A stretch of DNA of 31,127 nucleotides from Fundicoccus_A sp052115865 (GCF_052115865.1 NZ_JBQKME010000017.1:1-31127); one strand, 5' to 3'. Shown: positions 1 to 7,886, counted from the first letter of the stretch. The notes: generated from the sequence alone by a model not told the origin. Program-made: numbers and translations.

Positions 1-1013
1 AAATTTCAATTTTGGTACATGAAAACTATTCAAATCGTCACATTGCTAAATCCATTGAACGTGCCCCACAAACAATCAACAATGAAATAAAACGTGGGAC
101 AATTCGTCAAAGCCGTCGGCAAAAACAAGGGGGTAAAGTTTATACTTACACCTACCAAGTTTACGACCCAAAACTTGCTCAATCACGCTATGAAGACTTA
201 CGTAAAAATTCAGGTAGACGTCCTAAATGGGTTGATTCCACTGACTTTATTGATTGGGCTGATCAAAAGATGTTAGAAGATGGATGGTCTCCCGATACAG
301 TTGTTGGTTTTGCGAATCGTTATAACTTATTCGCAAACGAACTAATTCCTTGTACCACTACTTTATACCACTGGATTGATTGTGGTATTATGCGGACTAA
401 AAATATCGACTTATTAGAGAAACTTTCTCGTAAGATAAAGAACCCTAGTCAAAAAGTTCGTCGTAATAAGCGAGTGCTTGGAACTTCCATTGAAGAACGT
501 CCTCAATCAATTGATACTCGAGAAACATTTGGTCATTGGGAAATCGACACCGTTATAGGGAATAAGAAAAAATCCGAGCCGGTATTACTCACGCTTGTTG
601 AAAGACAAACACGCTTTGAAGTCATTCTAAAAATTGACGGAAAAGATGCTGAATCAGTCGATAAAGCAGTGACGAATTTGAAAGAACGATCAGGTGATCA
701 GTTTGAGTCTATCTTTAAGAGTATCACATCAGATAACGGTTCAGAATTTTCAGGACTCCACGAAGGGTTATCTGAGGCATTAGATGTCTACTTTACGCAT
801 CCCTATGCCTCTTGGGAGAGAGGAACGAGTGAGAATCAACATAAATTCATTCGTTGTTTCATTCCAAAAGGTAACTCTATGAGTGACTTAACTCAAAGCG
901 ATTGTTTGAGAATTCAACAATGGATGAATGATTATCCTAGGAAAATATTAGGTTATCAAACACCTCATGAAGTCTTTACTAAAGCGTTCAAAAAAGCAAG
1001 ACAAGAGGAATGA
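1..1013 (+). CDS. IS30-family transposase, 5' end cut by window edge
   Basis: DDE transposase that moves an IS30-type insertion sequence. The reading frame is open from base 3, and the residues before the first possible TTG (base 12) continue the helix-turn-helix pattern, so the true start lies upstream of the window. An N-terminal HTH remnant (RHIAKSIERAPQTINNEIKRG) is followed by the catalytic core: HWEIDTVIG (first Asp), TSDNGSEF (second Asp) and SWERGTSENQHKFIRCFIPKG (Glu), the IS30 signature. The C-terminus reaches a natural TGA at 1011-1013 with no internal stop, so the visible part looks intact. It abuts a 110-nt palindrome and decayed genes, which fits a remodelled region. The family call is secure; the exact IS name is not. 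Confidence 0.93.
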   Translation, partial: ISILVHENYSNRHIAKSIERAPQTINNEIKRGTIRQSRRQKQGGKVYTYTYQVYDPKLAQSRYEDLRKNSGRRPKWVDSTDFIDWADQKMLEDGWSPDTVVGFANRYNLFANELIPCTTTLYHWIDCGIMRTKNIDLLEKLSRKIKNPSQKVRRNKRVLGTSIEERPQSIDTRETFGHWEIDTVIGNKKKSEPVLLTLVERQTRFEVILKIDGKDAESVDKAVTNLKERSGDQFESIFKSITSDNGSEFSGLHEGLSEALDVYFTHPYASWERGTSENQHKFIRCFIPKGNSMSDLTQSDCLRIQQWMNDYPRKILGYQTPHEVFTKAFKKARQEE

Positions 1014-1016
1014 CTC

Positions 1017-1126
1017 GTCAGTGCTTGACAACGAGCCTCCTTCGGCATGACTGAAAGTCTGGGAAGCTGGCTGAGGCCAGCCTTGGAATGACCCTATCAT
1101 GCCTCAGCTCATTGTCAAGCACTGAC
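1017..1126. repeat. 110-nt imperfect palindrome behind the transposase
   Basis: The outer arms begin GTCAGTGCTTGACAA and pair with TTGTCAAGCACTGAC at the far end; pairing continues past one C-A mismatch into GAGC/GCTC. Inside lie GGCATGA/TCATGCC and GCTGGC-TGAG-GCCAGC. The whole length can therefore fold into one long branched hairpin. It starts 3 nt after the transposase stop and has no U-tract, so it is not a simple terminator. It could be a MITE-like element, an IS-associated end structure, or a structured RNA. The structure is seen directly; the role is unknown. Confidence 0.75.
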
Positions 1127-1484
1127 TAGATAGACCAATACAGTAAGTTAGTACGTAACACATTGTTTATGATAAGTGGCTAACTTCAACTTGAAATTTC
1201 CAAGAACAATTTTATATCTTTTTTTAGAAAATTATTCTAACGAGGATATCTCTCTAATGACTAACATCCGAATGGATCAAGTTCAAAATACCTTTGATCG
1301 TTTACGTAGGAAGTTGGTGGAGTTGTTGGAGCAGTAGGGTTTTAAAAATAAATTATTTTTTAGCATCCAGCCATTGTGACAAAGTCATGTATGGCTGATT
1401 ATTATTCATTGAATAAAAATTGTAATCATGCTAATCGTAATTGTGCTAATCGTAATTGTGCTAATTTTAAATACCTCATCAGAA
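1127..1484. other. Eroded intergenic DNA with a 15-bp tandem repeat
   Basis: No convincing gene is visible. A segment near 1188-1202 (AACTTGAAATTTCC) could belong to the right end of the IS30 element, but the left end is outside the window so this cannot be tested. A 26-codon ORF (1257-1337, beginning MTNIRMDQVQNTF) is probably a remnant or chance. At 1430-1465 the unit GCTAATCGTAATTGT occurs twice in tandem followed by a partial third copy. Confidence 0.5.
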
Positions 1485-1550
1485 AAACCGAATCCCCTCT
1501 GCCGCTGTTATTCACTAACAAGCAATAAAAGGGATTCGGTTTATTATTAT
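1485..1550. terminator. Bidirectional terminator-like hairpin
   Basis: AAACCGAATCCC (1485-1496) pairs perfectly with GGGATTCGGTTT (1531-1542) around a 34-nt loop. T-rich tracts flank it on both strands. It sits directly downstream of the minus-strand FGE pseudogene and would terminate that transcript as well as any coming from the IS side. Confidence 0.65.
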
Positions 1551-1559
1551 CTCTACTAC

Positions 1560-2426
1560 CTACCTCACACACCTAAACCCTAAATTGCTGGTCGAGCTGG
1601 CAGCAGACGTTTGGTTTCTGGCTGCCACTCTGTAGCGATTGCAATAGGAATCGTGGCAAAGGAATGAGCCGCCTTTAGTGGCAAAAGGATTGTCTGAAGG
1701 CTCGCTGTATTCTTTCAAGAAATCATCTGATGTTTGGGTTTGAAAGGCTGTAATGGGGATATTCCCTGGGTTTAAGCACCATTCCCAGACATTGCCGGCC
1801 ATTTGGTATAAGCCATATCCGTTTGGGTTAAAACTTTTGGCAGGGGCTGTTCCTAAATAGCCGTCTTCAGCGGTATTTATTTGAGGGAATTGGCCTTGCC
1901 AAATATTGCATTGGTGTTGGTTATCTACTAGTAAGTCGTCGCCCCATGGATAGCGTTGCCTTCGAGTCCTCCGCGGGCAGCATACTCGCATTCGGCTTCG
2001 GGGTGGGAGTCGCTTGCCTGCCCATTGGCAGTAGGCCATGGCGTCATTGCGTGATACATGGGTGATGGGGTGATCAAGGGGGCCTTTAATGTTTGATTTG
2101 GGTCCTTCAGGATTTTGTCAACTGGCTCCTTCAACAATCCGCCACCAGGGTGTCTCAGGTAAATAGCGGTAGTTGTCGCGTTCGGCTTCGGGCAACAACA
2201 AATAGAAGACAAAGGACCAGCCATATTTTTCAGCGTCGGTTTGGTATTTGGTAACTTGTACAAATTCCGCAAATTCCCTAACAGTCACCGTAGTTGAAGA
2301 CATTTCAAAACTATCAAGGTTAATAACAGCGGTTGGTTGTTCTTGGTCGCCAATATAACCTTCGCTAAAGTTGTCACCTATTGTAAAAGAGCCGGCTGGA
2401 ATTGAGATCATTATATTTTCTGTCAA
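1560..2426 (-). pseudogene. Broken formylglycine-generating enzyme (sulfatase-modifying factor)
   Basis: FGE converts the sulfatase active-site Cys to formylglycine. The family signatures survive in order: SIPAGSFTIGDN, WWRIVEGAS, NPEGP, LDHPITHVS, NDAMAYCQWAGKRLP, YPWGDD, NVWEWCLNPG, KGGSFLCHDSYCNRYR and SNLGFRC. The two catalytic cysteines of the LCxxSYC motif are kept. Three lesions break the frame. TGA at 2118-2120 stands where the family has Trp (EGAS-stop-QNPEGP). A +1 and a compensating shift bracket about 1950-2003, where the expected EAECEYAARGGLEGN is found in another frame. The start is probably TTG at 2426, 8 nt after GGAG, and not an upstream in-frame ATG. It follows the sulfatase remnant by only a few bases, a classic substrate-maturase pair. 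Some lesions could be sequencing errors, but three together plus the ruined neighbour argue for decay. Confidence 0.88.
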
Positions 2427-2439
2427 AACAGTCACTCCT

Positions 2440-2855
2440 TTAGGCGCCGTAGACACGTGGCATGGATAGTAGTTCTTTCAATAATTCTGCCCAGGCATAT
2501 TTTAATAGTAGATTGGTTTTCAAGCTGGCATAGTCAGGGTCGTCCCATAAGTTATTAAGTTCGTTTGGATCTTCTTGTAAATCAAAGATTTTACCATAGC
2601 TTTGCCCGTAATAAATCGTGATTTTATAGCGTTCATCAACGTATGACCGCATATGAACGGCGGATGGTTGTGTCCGATTTTCGACAATCACATGGTCACG
2701 GACAGCTTCTTTTTCACCATTCCATATATCCACTTGATTCATCCCTCTTCAACTAAGCGGTCCAGATTAGGAGTTGAAATATCGGGATTAAATGCGCCAA
2801 TCTTATTCCAGTGTTGATGGTCACTGGTGATGAGTAGTATATTAGGTTGCGTCAT
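2440..2855 (-). pseudogene. Sulfatase remnant with the centre deleted
   Basis: An N-terminal piece of 38 residues starts at 2855 (MTQPNILLITSDHQHW...NLDRLVEEG), the usual metal-binding opening of Cys-type sulfatases, and runs into TGA at 2739-2741. Immediately adjacent, in another frame, is a C-terminal piece of about 100 residues (YKITIYYGQSYGKIFDLQEDPNELNNLWDDP). Some 300 or more residues normally between them, including the CxPSR modification site, are missing. The junction near 2740-2750 therefore marks a deletion plus frame change. It lies just upstream of the FGE pseudogene. It cannot encode an active enzyme. Confidence 0.88.
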
Positions 2856-2968
2856 CAAATCATTCTTTCGCATTATTTTGTGGTGTAGCTTAATTTAATC
2901 ATTCAAGTTATTTAAGAAAAAACAAAGCTTTTGCAATGGTATTTATTTAAAAGGGTTGTGAATTCTAC

Positions 2969-2997
2969 TTGACAATCCCGCCGTTTATTTTTATGAT
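2969..2997 (+). promoter_or_regulatory. sigma-A promoter for rpmG-secE
   Basis: TTGACA (2969-2974), a 17-bp spacer and TATGAT (2992-2997), placed 36 nt before the rpmG start. Near-consensus. Confidence 0.8.
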
Positions 2998-3032
2998 AGA
3001 TGATGATGTAAATTTGAAAAGGAGTGATTGTT

Positions 3033-3185
3033 GTGGCTCAAAAGAAAGCAGCTTTAGCTTGTACTGAATGTGGGCAACGTAATTACCAAATGACCCCGAC
3101 GCAAGCGGGACAATCCTCACGTTTAGAGATCAAAAAGTTTTGTAGATACTGTAATAAGCATACGTTACACAAAGAAACTAAATAA
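3033..3185 (+). CDS. rpmG: 50S ribosomal protein L33 (bL33)
   Basis: A 50-residue structural protein of the large ribosomal subunit. The translation begins MAQKKAALACTECGQRNYQM and ends KFCRYCNKHTLHKETK. Both CxxC pairs (CTEC, CRYC) are present, so this is the zinc-binding form. Start: GTG at 3033 preceded by AAAAGGAGTGA; TTG one base earlier is out of frame. It is followed 12 nt later by secE, the usual order in Firmicutes (rpmG-secE-nusG). Confidence 0.93.
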   Translation: MAQKKAALACTECGQRNYQMTPTQAGQSSRLEIKKFCRYCNKHTLHKETK

Positions 3186-3197
3186 TGAGGTAGAAAA

Positions 3198-3371
3198 ATG
3201 GATTATATTAAAAATGTAGCAAAAGAAATGAAAAATGTTACTTGGCCATCTTTAAAAGAAGTGAACCGCTTTACGTTAATTTCAATTGTCATGATCATTG
3301 CATTTGCTTTATACTTTGCTTTAACTGACTTTGCTTCAGAAGGCTTTATCAATTGGTTAATTAGCCTATAA
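3198..3371 (+). CDS. secE: Preprotein translocase subunit SecE
   Basis: Essential small membrane subunit of the SecYEG channel. The 57-residue product has the typical amphipathic N-terminal helix (KNVAKEMKNVTWPSLKEVNRFT, with the conserved TWPSxKEV) and one transmembrane segment (about residues 26-44, LISIVMIIAFALYFALTDF). The ribosome binding site is GAGG followed by TAGAAAA before ATG 3198. It is part of the rpmG-secE-nusG block. Confidence 0.95.
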   Translation: MDYIKNVAKEMKNVTWPSLKEVNRFTLISIVMIIAFALYFALTDFASEGFINWLISL

Positions 3372-3403
3372 GCGGGCTAGCGCTATATTTTTTTAAAAGC
3401 GCG

Positions 3404-3447
3404 TGTTATAATGACTACAGAAAAAACCTACAGTTGGTAGGTTTTTT
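3404..3447 (+). promoter_or_regulatory. Extended -10 promoter directly followed by a terminator hairpin, nusG leader
   Basis: TGTTATAAT (extended -10; TATAAT at 3407-3412) predicts transcription start near 3419. The hairpin ACCTAC-AGTTG-GTAGGT with flanking A6/T6 tracts (3421-3447) begins at once. The hairpin can terminate secE read-through; for transcripts starting here it would sit at the extreme 5' end. nusG begins 52 nt after it. Confidence 0.7.
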
Positions 3448-3498
3448 ATTTTGATTTCAATTTGAATTTTAACCAAGCTAAAAAAGGAGATATTTATT

Positions 3499-4041
3499 AT
3501 GGAAGGAAATAAAGAGTGGTATGTTTTACATACTTATTCCGGTTATGAGAATAAGGTCATGGAAAACATTGAGTTGCGTAAGGAAAGTATGGGGATGGAA
3601 AATAATATTTTCCGCCTGCAAGTGCCGGAAGAAGAGGTTACTGAAGTGAACGATGGCGTTGAAAAGAAGAAAATGGTGAAAACTTTCCCAGGTTATGTGC
3701 TGATTGAGATGATTATGTCCGATGAGGCATGGTTTATCGTTCGGAACACGCCTGGAGTGACGGGCTTTATTGGTTCGCACGGGGCAGGGAGTAAGCCGTC
3801 GCCGTTGTTGCCGGAAGAAGTTGAGGCGATTTTAGGTGACACACCAAAACGTCAAGTGGTGCATTTAGACGTTGAGGTTGGCGATTATGTAAAAATTACC
3901 GATGGGGCTTTCTCAGATCTTTCAGGTATCGTTGAGGAAATCGATAAGGAACATCAAAAACTGAAAATTTTACTTGAAATGTTTGGTCGTCAAACGGTGG
4001 CTGAAATGGAGTTTCATCAAGTCGAAAAAGAACAAGTTTAG
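3499..4041 (+). CDS. nusG: Transcription termination/antitermination protein NusG
   Basis: Binds RNA polymerase beside the nascent RNA and couples pausing, termination and translation. The 180-residue product is of normal length. The N-terminal NGN domain (WYVLHTYSGYENKVMENI ... FPGYVLIEMIMSDEAWFIVRNTPGVTGFIG) is followed by a C-terminal KOW domain (VEVGDYVKITDGAFSDLSGIVEEID ... LLEMFGRQTVAEMEFHQVE). Start ATG 3499, with AAAAAGGAG 10 nt before it; the recurring GATATTTATT motif fills the gap between ribosome binding site and start. In most Firmicutes rplK follows; here a TspO-like gene does. Confidence 0.97.
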   Translation: MEGNKEWYVLHTYSGYENKVMENIELRKESMGMENNIFRLQVPEEEVTEVNDGVEKKKMVKTFPGYVLIEMIMSDEAWFIVRNTPGVTGFIGSHGAGSKPSPLLPEEVEAILGDTPKRQVVHLDVEVGDYVKITDGAFSDLSGIVEEIDKEHQKLKILLEMFGRQTVAEMEFHQVEKEQV

Positions 4042-4048
4042 GGGCGTG

Positions 4049-4840
4049 GTGACCATCGAAAGAGAAACACTTTTCAAATGGGGCGTCCCCGTCCTGTTTT
4101 TCACAACCCTCCTAATAAATATCGCTGCCACAATGGGTGCTTTATTCCCACATTCGCAACTTGATATTATTAATAGGCATGGGGGTTTCATGCAGCCAAC
4201 CAATGCTACGTTTCTGATTTGGTGGGTCATTTATATTGGAACCGGCGTCAGCGTCTTGATGGAATTTGTGAAATCCGATGAGGTAGCGTTAATTCGCGCT
4301 TATCACCGCTTTGTCCGTCCTTTATTACTCCAAGCTTTCTTGTTTCATATTTTGTGGACGGTCAGCTGGTGCAATGATTGGCAATTGGTTGCCTTAGTGG
4401 CTGTCGCTTATTATGCGCGGACGATGATCCGCATCATGCAGGTGATTAGTTTGACAGCTAGTTTGCGCCAGTCTCCTTGGCTGTTAAAATACCCAATGGG
4501 CTTGCATACAGGCTGGATCGTTGTCAGTGCGATTGCTAATATTGATATTTTGGCCTTAAGCCAAGGCATGCCAACAGACAATTATGTCTATGTCGCCATT
4601 GTTGCTGTGTTGTTAATCGCGATTGTTGGCGCAAGTGCTTATTTCTTTGCCAAATATGGGAACGAAGTCGTGATGGCGCCAGCCATTTGGTATTTGATTG
4701 GTGTTGTGGCTAAACATCTTGGTGCCAGCAGTATTTATGCTCAAGTGATTTTTTGGCTGGCGGTAGTTTTGACGGTTATTGCGGTGGGAATTTATATGCA
4801 TTTCTTGCAGCTAAAACAACAACAAAATCAAAATAAATAA
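4049..4840 (+). CDS. TspO/MBR-like tryptophan-rich membrane protein
   Basis: Integral membrane protein of about 263 residues with roughly seven to eight hydrophobic segments. NATFLIWWVIYIGTGV and PMGLHTGWIVVSAIANI match the pattern of the long TspO/MBR-related family (about 260 aa), which is longer than classical five-helix TspO (about 160 aa). The biochemical role of the long form is not established; tetrapyrrole or sterol-like ligand binding is known only for classical members. GTG 4049 is chosen because AGGGG ends 4 nt before it; GTG 4046 is possible. It begins 7 nt after nusG stops and is probably co-transcribed. An exact copy of AATAAATATC followed by GCTGCC lies inside the gene at 4114. 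Confidence 0.75.
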   Translation: MTIERETLFKWGVPVLFFTTLLINIAATMGALFPHSQLDIINRHGGFMQPTNATFLIWWVIYIGTGVSVLMEFVKSDEVALIRAYHRFVRPLLLQAFLFHILWTVSWCNDWQLVALVAVAYYARTMIRIMQVISLTASLRQSPWLLKYPMGLHTGWIVVSAIANIDILALSQGMPTDNYVYVAIVAVLLIAIVGASAYFFAKYGNEVVMAPAIWYLIGVVAKHLGASSIYAQVIFWLAVVLTVIAVGIYMHFLQLKQQQNQNK

Positions 4841-4847
4841 TTCTAGG

Positions 4848-4885
4848 AAACTCAATCGATGGTATGTTGTCGGTTGGGTTTTTTT
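4848..4885 (+). terminator. Rho-independent terminator of nusG-tspO
   Basis: AAACTCAATCGA (4848-4859) pairs with TCGGTTGGGTTT (4870-4881) over 12 bp, including G-U pairs, and is followed by T7. Because of the G-U pairs it is stable only in the plus orientation. Confidence 0.85.
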
Positions 4886-4905
4886 GTGTATACAGCACAA
4901 AAATG

Positions 4906-4977
4906 GAACTCTTTAGGTTCTCGTAGAGACGAGAGGCTAAAGTTTTCAACTCGTCGCGGAAATAGTTAGCTATTTCC
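4906..4977. other. Compact structured element with alternative stems
   Basis: Nested stems CTTTAG (4911-4916)/CTAAAG (4937-4942) and TCTCGT-AGAG-ACGAGA (4919-4934) are followed by a perfect 8-bp hairpin GGAAATAG-TTAG-CTATTTCC (4958-4977). GACGAG (4928-4933) can also pair with CTCGTC (4950-4955), which excludes the inner stem. It lies after the tspO terminator and before the amylase promoter. It may be a small RNA, a regulatory leader or a dispersed repeat. A minus-strand ORF crossing it has no ribosome binding site. Confidence 0.5.
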
Positions 4978-5058
4978 TGCCAACGATAACTCAATAATTT
5001 ACAACATCTCTAGGACTTAATAAAAACCCCTCCTGACAAGCATTTTTCTATAAAAACA

Positions 5059-5083
5059 TGTTATAATATAAAAAACGTTTACA
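5059..5083 (+). promoter_or_regulatory. Amylase promoter with cre-like box
   Basis: Extended -10 TGTTATAAT (5059-5067) without a good -35. The 14-mer AAAAAACGTTTACA (5070-5083) matches the CcpA cre consensus TGWAARCGYTWNCW at 12 of 14 positions and overlaps the predicted transcription start. That position predicts repression by CcpA in glucose. Confidence 0.7.
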
Positions 5084-5099
5084 GAAAATGAGGGATAAA

Positions 5100-6989
5100 A
5101 TGAAGAGGACATATTTTCTAAAGAAGAGCTTAGTTTTAGCTCTAGCCTTAAGCTCATTGGGTGTGCTATCCCAACCAACATCAACCATATTAGCCGATAA
5201 TGCTCAAACAGAAGAAAGAGTTGAAAGAATATTAGATGGAGACTTCGAAGCGCCTCTACAACACAACAAACAGACTCTTTTAACTTTTGACGCCATCTTG
5301 CCGATGAAATCAATTTACGTGGACTTGAGTTCCATTGGTGGAAAAGAATCCGTTGCCGTTTCGCCAGAAGTATTACAGCTCACGGTTAACATTCCATCCG
5401 ATGTTGACGCCGGTACTTACGAGATTCCTGTTCGAGCAACAACTGCAGATGATATTTCTTTTTCGTTCACGATTGATGCCGAAGTTATCGCAGCAGAAGA
5501 AAGTCAGACGGATTGGGATGAAGAAATTATTTATTTTATGTTAACTGATCGTTTTTTTGATGGGAATCCTGACAATAATAATCCATATGACTTGCCTTAT
5601 GATGAAGCAGACAATCCACGTGGGATTTATCAAGGTGGAGACTTTAAAGGGGTAACGGAAAAAATGGATTATTTGGCTGATTTAGGTATTACAACTATTT
5701 GGATTACGCCGATTGTGGAAAATATCCATTATGATTCTTCTTTTGCAGGGGTAGAAGGCAGTCTTTATGGTTACCATGGTTACTGGGCGTTAAATTTTGA
5801 GGAACTGAATCCACATTTAGGGACACTCGAAGAATTTCACGAAATGATTGATACAGCTGCTGATAAAGATATCAAAATTATGGTGGATGTGGTCTTAAAC
5901 CACACAGGCTATGGCTTACACCCAAATGATGGTGATTTAACCGATCCACCACAAGGCTACCCAACAGATGAAGACCGCGCACGTTTTGCGGATATGATTC
6001 GTGTAGAACCGGGGCGTGATGACCGGTCGATGTCTCTGTCAGGATTGCCAGACTTTGTTACCGAAGATCCTGAAGTTCGTGAACAAATTGTCGATTGGCA
6101 ACAAGCGTGGATAGAAAAATCTACCACAGCTAACGGCAATAAAATCGCCAGTTTTAGGGTGGATACCATTAAACATGTGGACATGCCGACCTTACAACAG
6201 TTTAAAAACCAAGCTGCCCTTGCAAATCCTGATATCCATATGATTGGTGAAGCATGGGGGGCTAGTCATCGCAGTGATGGTGGCTATCTCAATTCCGGGA
6301 CAATGGACAGTGTCCTTGACTTTGGTTTTAAAACTATCGCCAATCAATTTGTGAACGGCATGATGGAAAATGCCGAACGTGACTTGACCATCCGTAATCA
6401 AAATATTCAAAGTAACGCAACTCTAGGGCAATTCCTCAGCAGTCATGATGAAGATGGCTTCCTTTATAGCCTTGGGGATGATTTAAATAAATACCTTGTC
6501 GCTAGCTCCTTGCAGTTAACAGCTAAAGGTCAGCCAGTTATTTATTATGGGGAAGAACTTGGTCAAAGTGGGGCGAATAATTGGCCGGTTTATGACAACC
6601 GCTACGACTTGGATTGGGAGAATACGGTAGACAATCCTGTTTTAGACCATTATAAAAAGTTAATTCAGTTCCGCAAAGATTATTCCAACATTTTAGCTCG
6701 CGGCGACCGCCAAATGGTGGCAGGCTCTAACGAGGAGGAGTGGGTTTTAGTGGAGCGGACGCAGGAAGACGAGAGCGTCTACCTCGGCTTTAATTTAGCC
6801 CAAGAGCCACAAACCATCACGCTAGAAGTTGATTCTAACAATGCTAGCATTGTCGACCAGTACAGTGGTCAATCCTACACCGCATCTGAAAACGGTGATA
6901 TTTATTCAGTGGAAGTAACCTTGCCGTCAAGTAGTGAAGGTGGAACGGCGCTATTGGTGGTGAAAGACGGACGTTTTATTTTCGAATAA
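5100..6989 (+). CDS. Secreted GH13 alpha-amylase family glycosidase
   Basis: Extracellular hydrolase of alpha-glucans. Start ATG 5100 is chosen because GAGGG lies 5 nt before it; the in-frame ATG 5088 has no such site. The 629-residue protein has a signal peptide (MKRTYFLKKSLVLALALSSLGVL), a beta-rich N-terminal module to about residue 135, then the GH13 barrel. The barrel shows region I DVVLNH (263-268), region II FRVDTIKHV (nucleophile D355), region III MIGEAWG (acid/base E384) and region IV SSHDEDG (H449/D450). A C-terminal all-beta domain follows. There is no LPxTG or other anchor, so it is probably released. Substrate (starch, maltodextrin or pullulan) cannot be told from sequence. A cre-like box overlaps the promoter. 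Confidence 0.92.
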   Translation: MKRTYFLKKSLVLALALSSLGVLSQPTSTILADNAQTEERVERILDGDFEAPLQHNKQTLLTFDAILPMKSIYVDLSSIGGKESVAVSPEVLQLTVNIPSDVDAGTYEIPVRATTADDISFSFTIDAEVIAAEESQTDWDEEIIYFMLTDRFFDGNPDNNNPYDLPYDEADNPRGIYQGGDFKGVTEKMDYLADLGITTIWITPIVENIHYDSSFAGVEGSLYGYHGYWALNFEELNPHLGTLEEFHEMIDTAADKDIKIMVDVVLNHTGYGLHPNDGDLTDPPQGYPTDEDRARFADMIRVEPGRDDRSMSLSGLPDFVTEDPEVREQIVDWQQAWIEKSTTANGNKIASFRVDTIKHVDMPTLQQFKNQAALANPDIHMIGEAWGASHRSDGGYLNSGTMDSVLDFGFKTIANQFVNGMMENAERDLTIRNQNIQSNATLGQFLSSHDEDGFLYSLGDDLNKYLVASSLQLTAKGQPVIYYGEELGQSGANNWPVYDNRYDLDWENTVDNPVLDHYKKLIQFRKDYSNILARGDRQMVAGSNEEEWVLVERTQEDESVYLGFNLAQEPQTITLEVDSNNASIVDQYSGQSYTASENGDIYSVEVTLPSSSEGGTALLVVKDGRFIFE

Positions 6990-7006
6990 ATAACTTATTA
7001 TTTATT
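6985..7006. repeat. A/T hairpin at the amylase stop codon
   Basis: AATAAATAA (6985-6993) and TTATTTATT (6998-7006) form a perfect 9-bp inverted repeat around CTTA. The stop codon is inside the left arm. It resembles half of the AATAAATATC motif seen at other gene ends, but lacks the GC part. Confidence 0.5.
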
Positions 7007-7061
7007 AACGGAAATATGCTATGATTACATTATTAAATGAGAGTAAAGGAATTAATTAATC

Positions 7062-7841
7062 ATGTCGAAACTTTTAACAAGGTTAAGCGTCATCTTTTTC
7101 ATTGTCACGCTCTGTTTGCCACTCAATTCGGCAAAGGTCGAAGCCAATGCCTACATTCAACCAACAACGCTAAACTTGATTGTCGCGACCCAATCAGGCG
7201 CGAACCTGCAATATTTATTAGAGGATTTACCAGAAAATGCCCATTCAACGGATCCTTATTTGATATTGGTGAATGCTTTAAACCCAATTAGTTCAGATAT
7301 TTGGATGGACTTTGCCTATACGGATAATGGGGAGCGCTATGATAGTTCCATTAGCGGTCAATATTATCAAATGATAAATGATGCGGCTGCAGCGGGCATT
7401 TATTTTGATGTGGTGTCGGCCTATCGGACAATCGACGAACAGCATCTAAATCGTACATCGCGCGTCAATGCTTATTTGGCTGAAGGATGGTCGTATGAAG
7501 AAGCGGAATATTTAACGGACCAATACTATGCACCAGCTAATGCTTCCGAACATAGCACAGGTTTAGTCTTTGACATACTCGGCTATGACTGGGTCAATAT
7601 CGGGGGTGGCTTAACAAGCGATTATGCATACCAATATTCTGCAATTTGGTTAGCTGAAAATGCGCACCATTATGGCTTTGTTTTACGCTATCCAGAAGGC
7701 AAAACCCACTTAACCGGCTATTATTTTGAACCTTGGCATTACCGCTACGTCGGCTACGAACATGCTGAATACATGTATCGCCACGGCCTCGTTTTAGAAG
7801 AATATGTCTTATTATTACAAACACGAGAAAAATTAAACTAA
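7062..7841 (+). CDS. Secreted VanY/DacB-type D,D-carboxypeptidase (M15B)
   Basis: Zinc peptidase that trims the terminal D-Ala from peptidoglycan stem peptides. The 259-residue product has a signal peptide (about residues 1-29, ending AKVEANA) and the M15 signatures SAYRTIDEQ, SEHSTGLVFDI (zinc ligands H164 and D171) and EPWHYRYVG (H226). Together these give the complete His-Asp-His zinc site. There is no membrane anchor after the signal peptide. AAAGGAATTAATTAATC precedes ATG 7062. It follows amylase by 72 nt, with TATGAT at 7020-7025 as a possible own -10. No vanA/vanH/vanX neighbours are present, so housekeeping wall metabolism is more likely than glycopeptide resistance. The stop codon reads into TAAATATCACTGC, a variant of the recurring motif. 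Confidence 0.9.
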   Translation: MSKLLTRLSVIFFIVTLCLPLNSAKVEANAYIQPTTLNLIVATQSGANLQYLLEDLPENAHSTDPYLILVNALNPISSDIWMDFAYTDNGERYDSSISGQYYQMINDAAAAGIYFDVVSAYRTIDEQHLNRTSRVNAYLAEGWSYEEAEYLTDQYYAPANASEHSTGLVFDILGYDWVNIGGGLTSDYAYQYSAIWLAENAHHYGFVLRYPEGKTHLTGYYFEPWHYRYVGYEHAEYMYRHGLVLEEYVLLLQTREKLN

Positions 7842-7886
7842 ATATCACTGCTATAAACAAAAGCGAATCAAAGGAGTATAGTAGAT

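Noticed and set aside
1257..1337. 26-codon ORF beginning MTNIRMDQVQNTF
   Set aside because: Spacing to GAGG is too long and no homologue is recognised; more likely a remnant or chance.
1928..2272. Separate minus-strand gene of 114 codons
   Set aside because: Only the segment reading EAECEYAARGGLEGN is meaningful, and it belongs to the frame-shifted FGE pseudogene.
4776..4994. Minus-strand 72-codon ORF
   Set aside because: No ribosome binding site, overlaps the tspO end and its terminator, and its coding part coincides with stable hairpins.
7062..7841. Vancomycin resistance vanY
   Set aside because: No vanRS, vanH, ligase or vanX genes nearby; a secreted housekeeping D,D-carboxypeptidase is the simpler reading.
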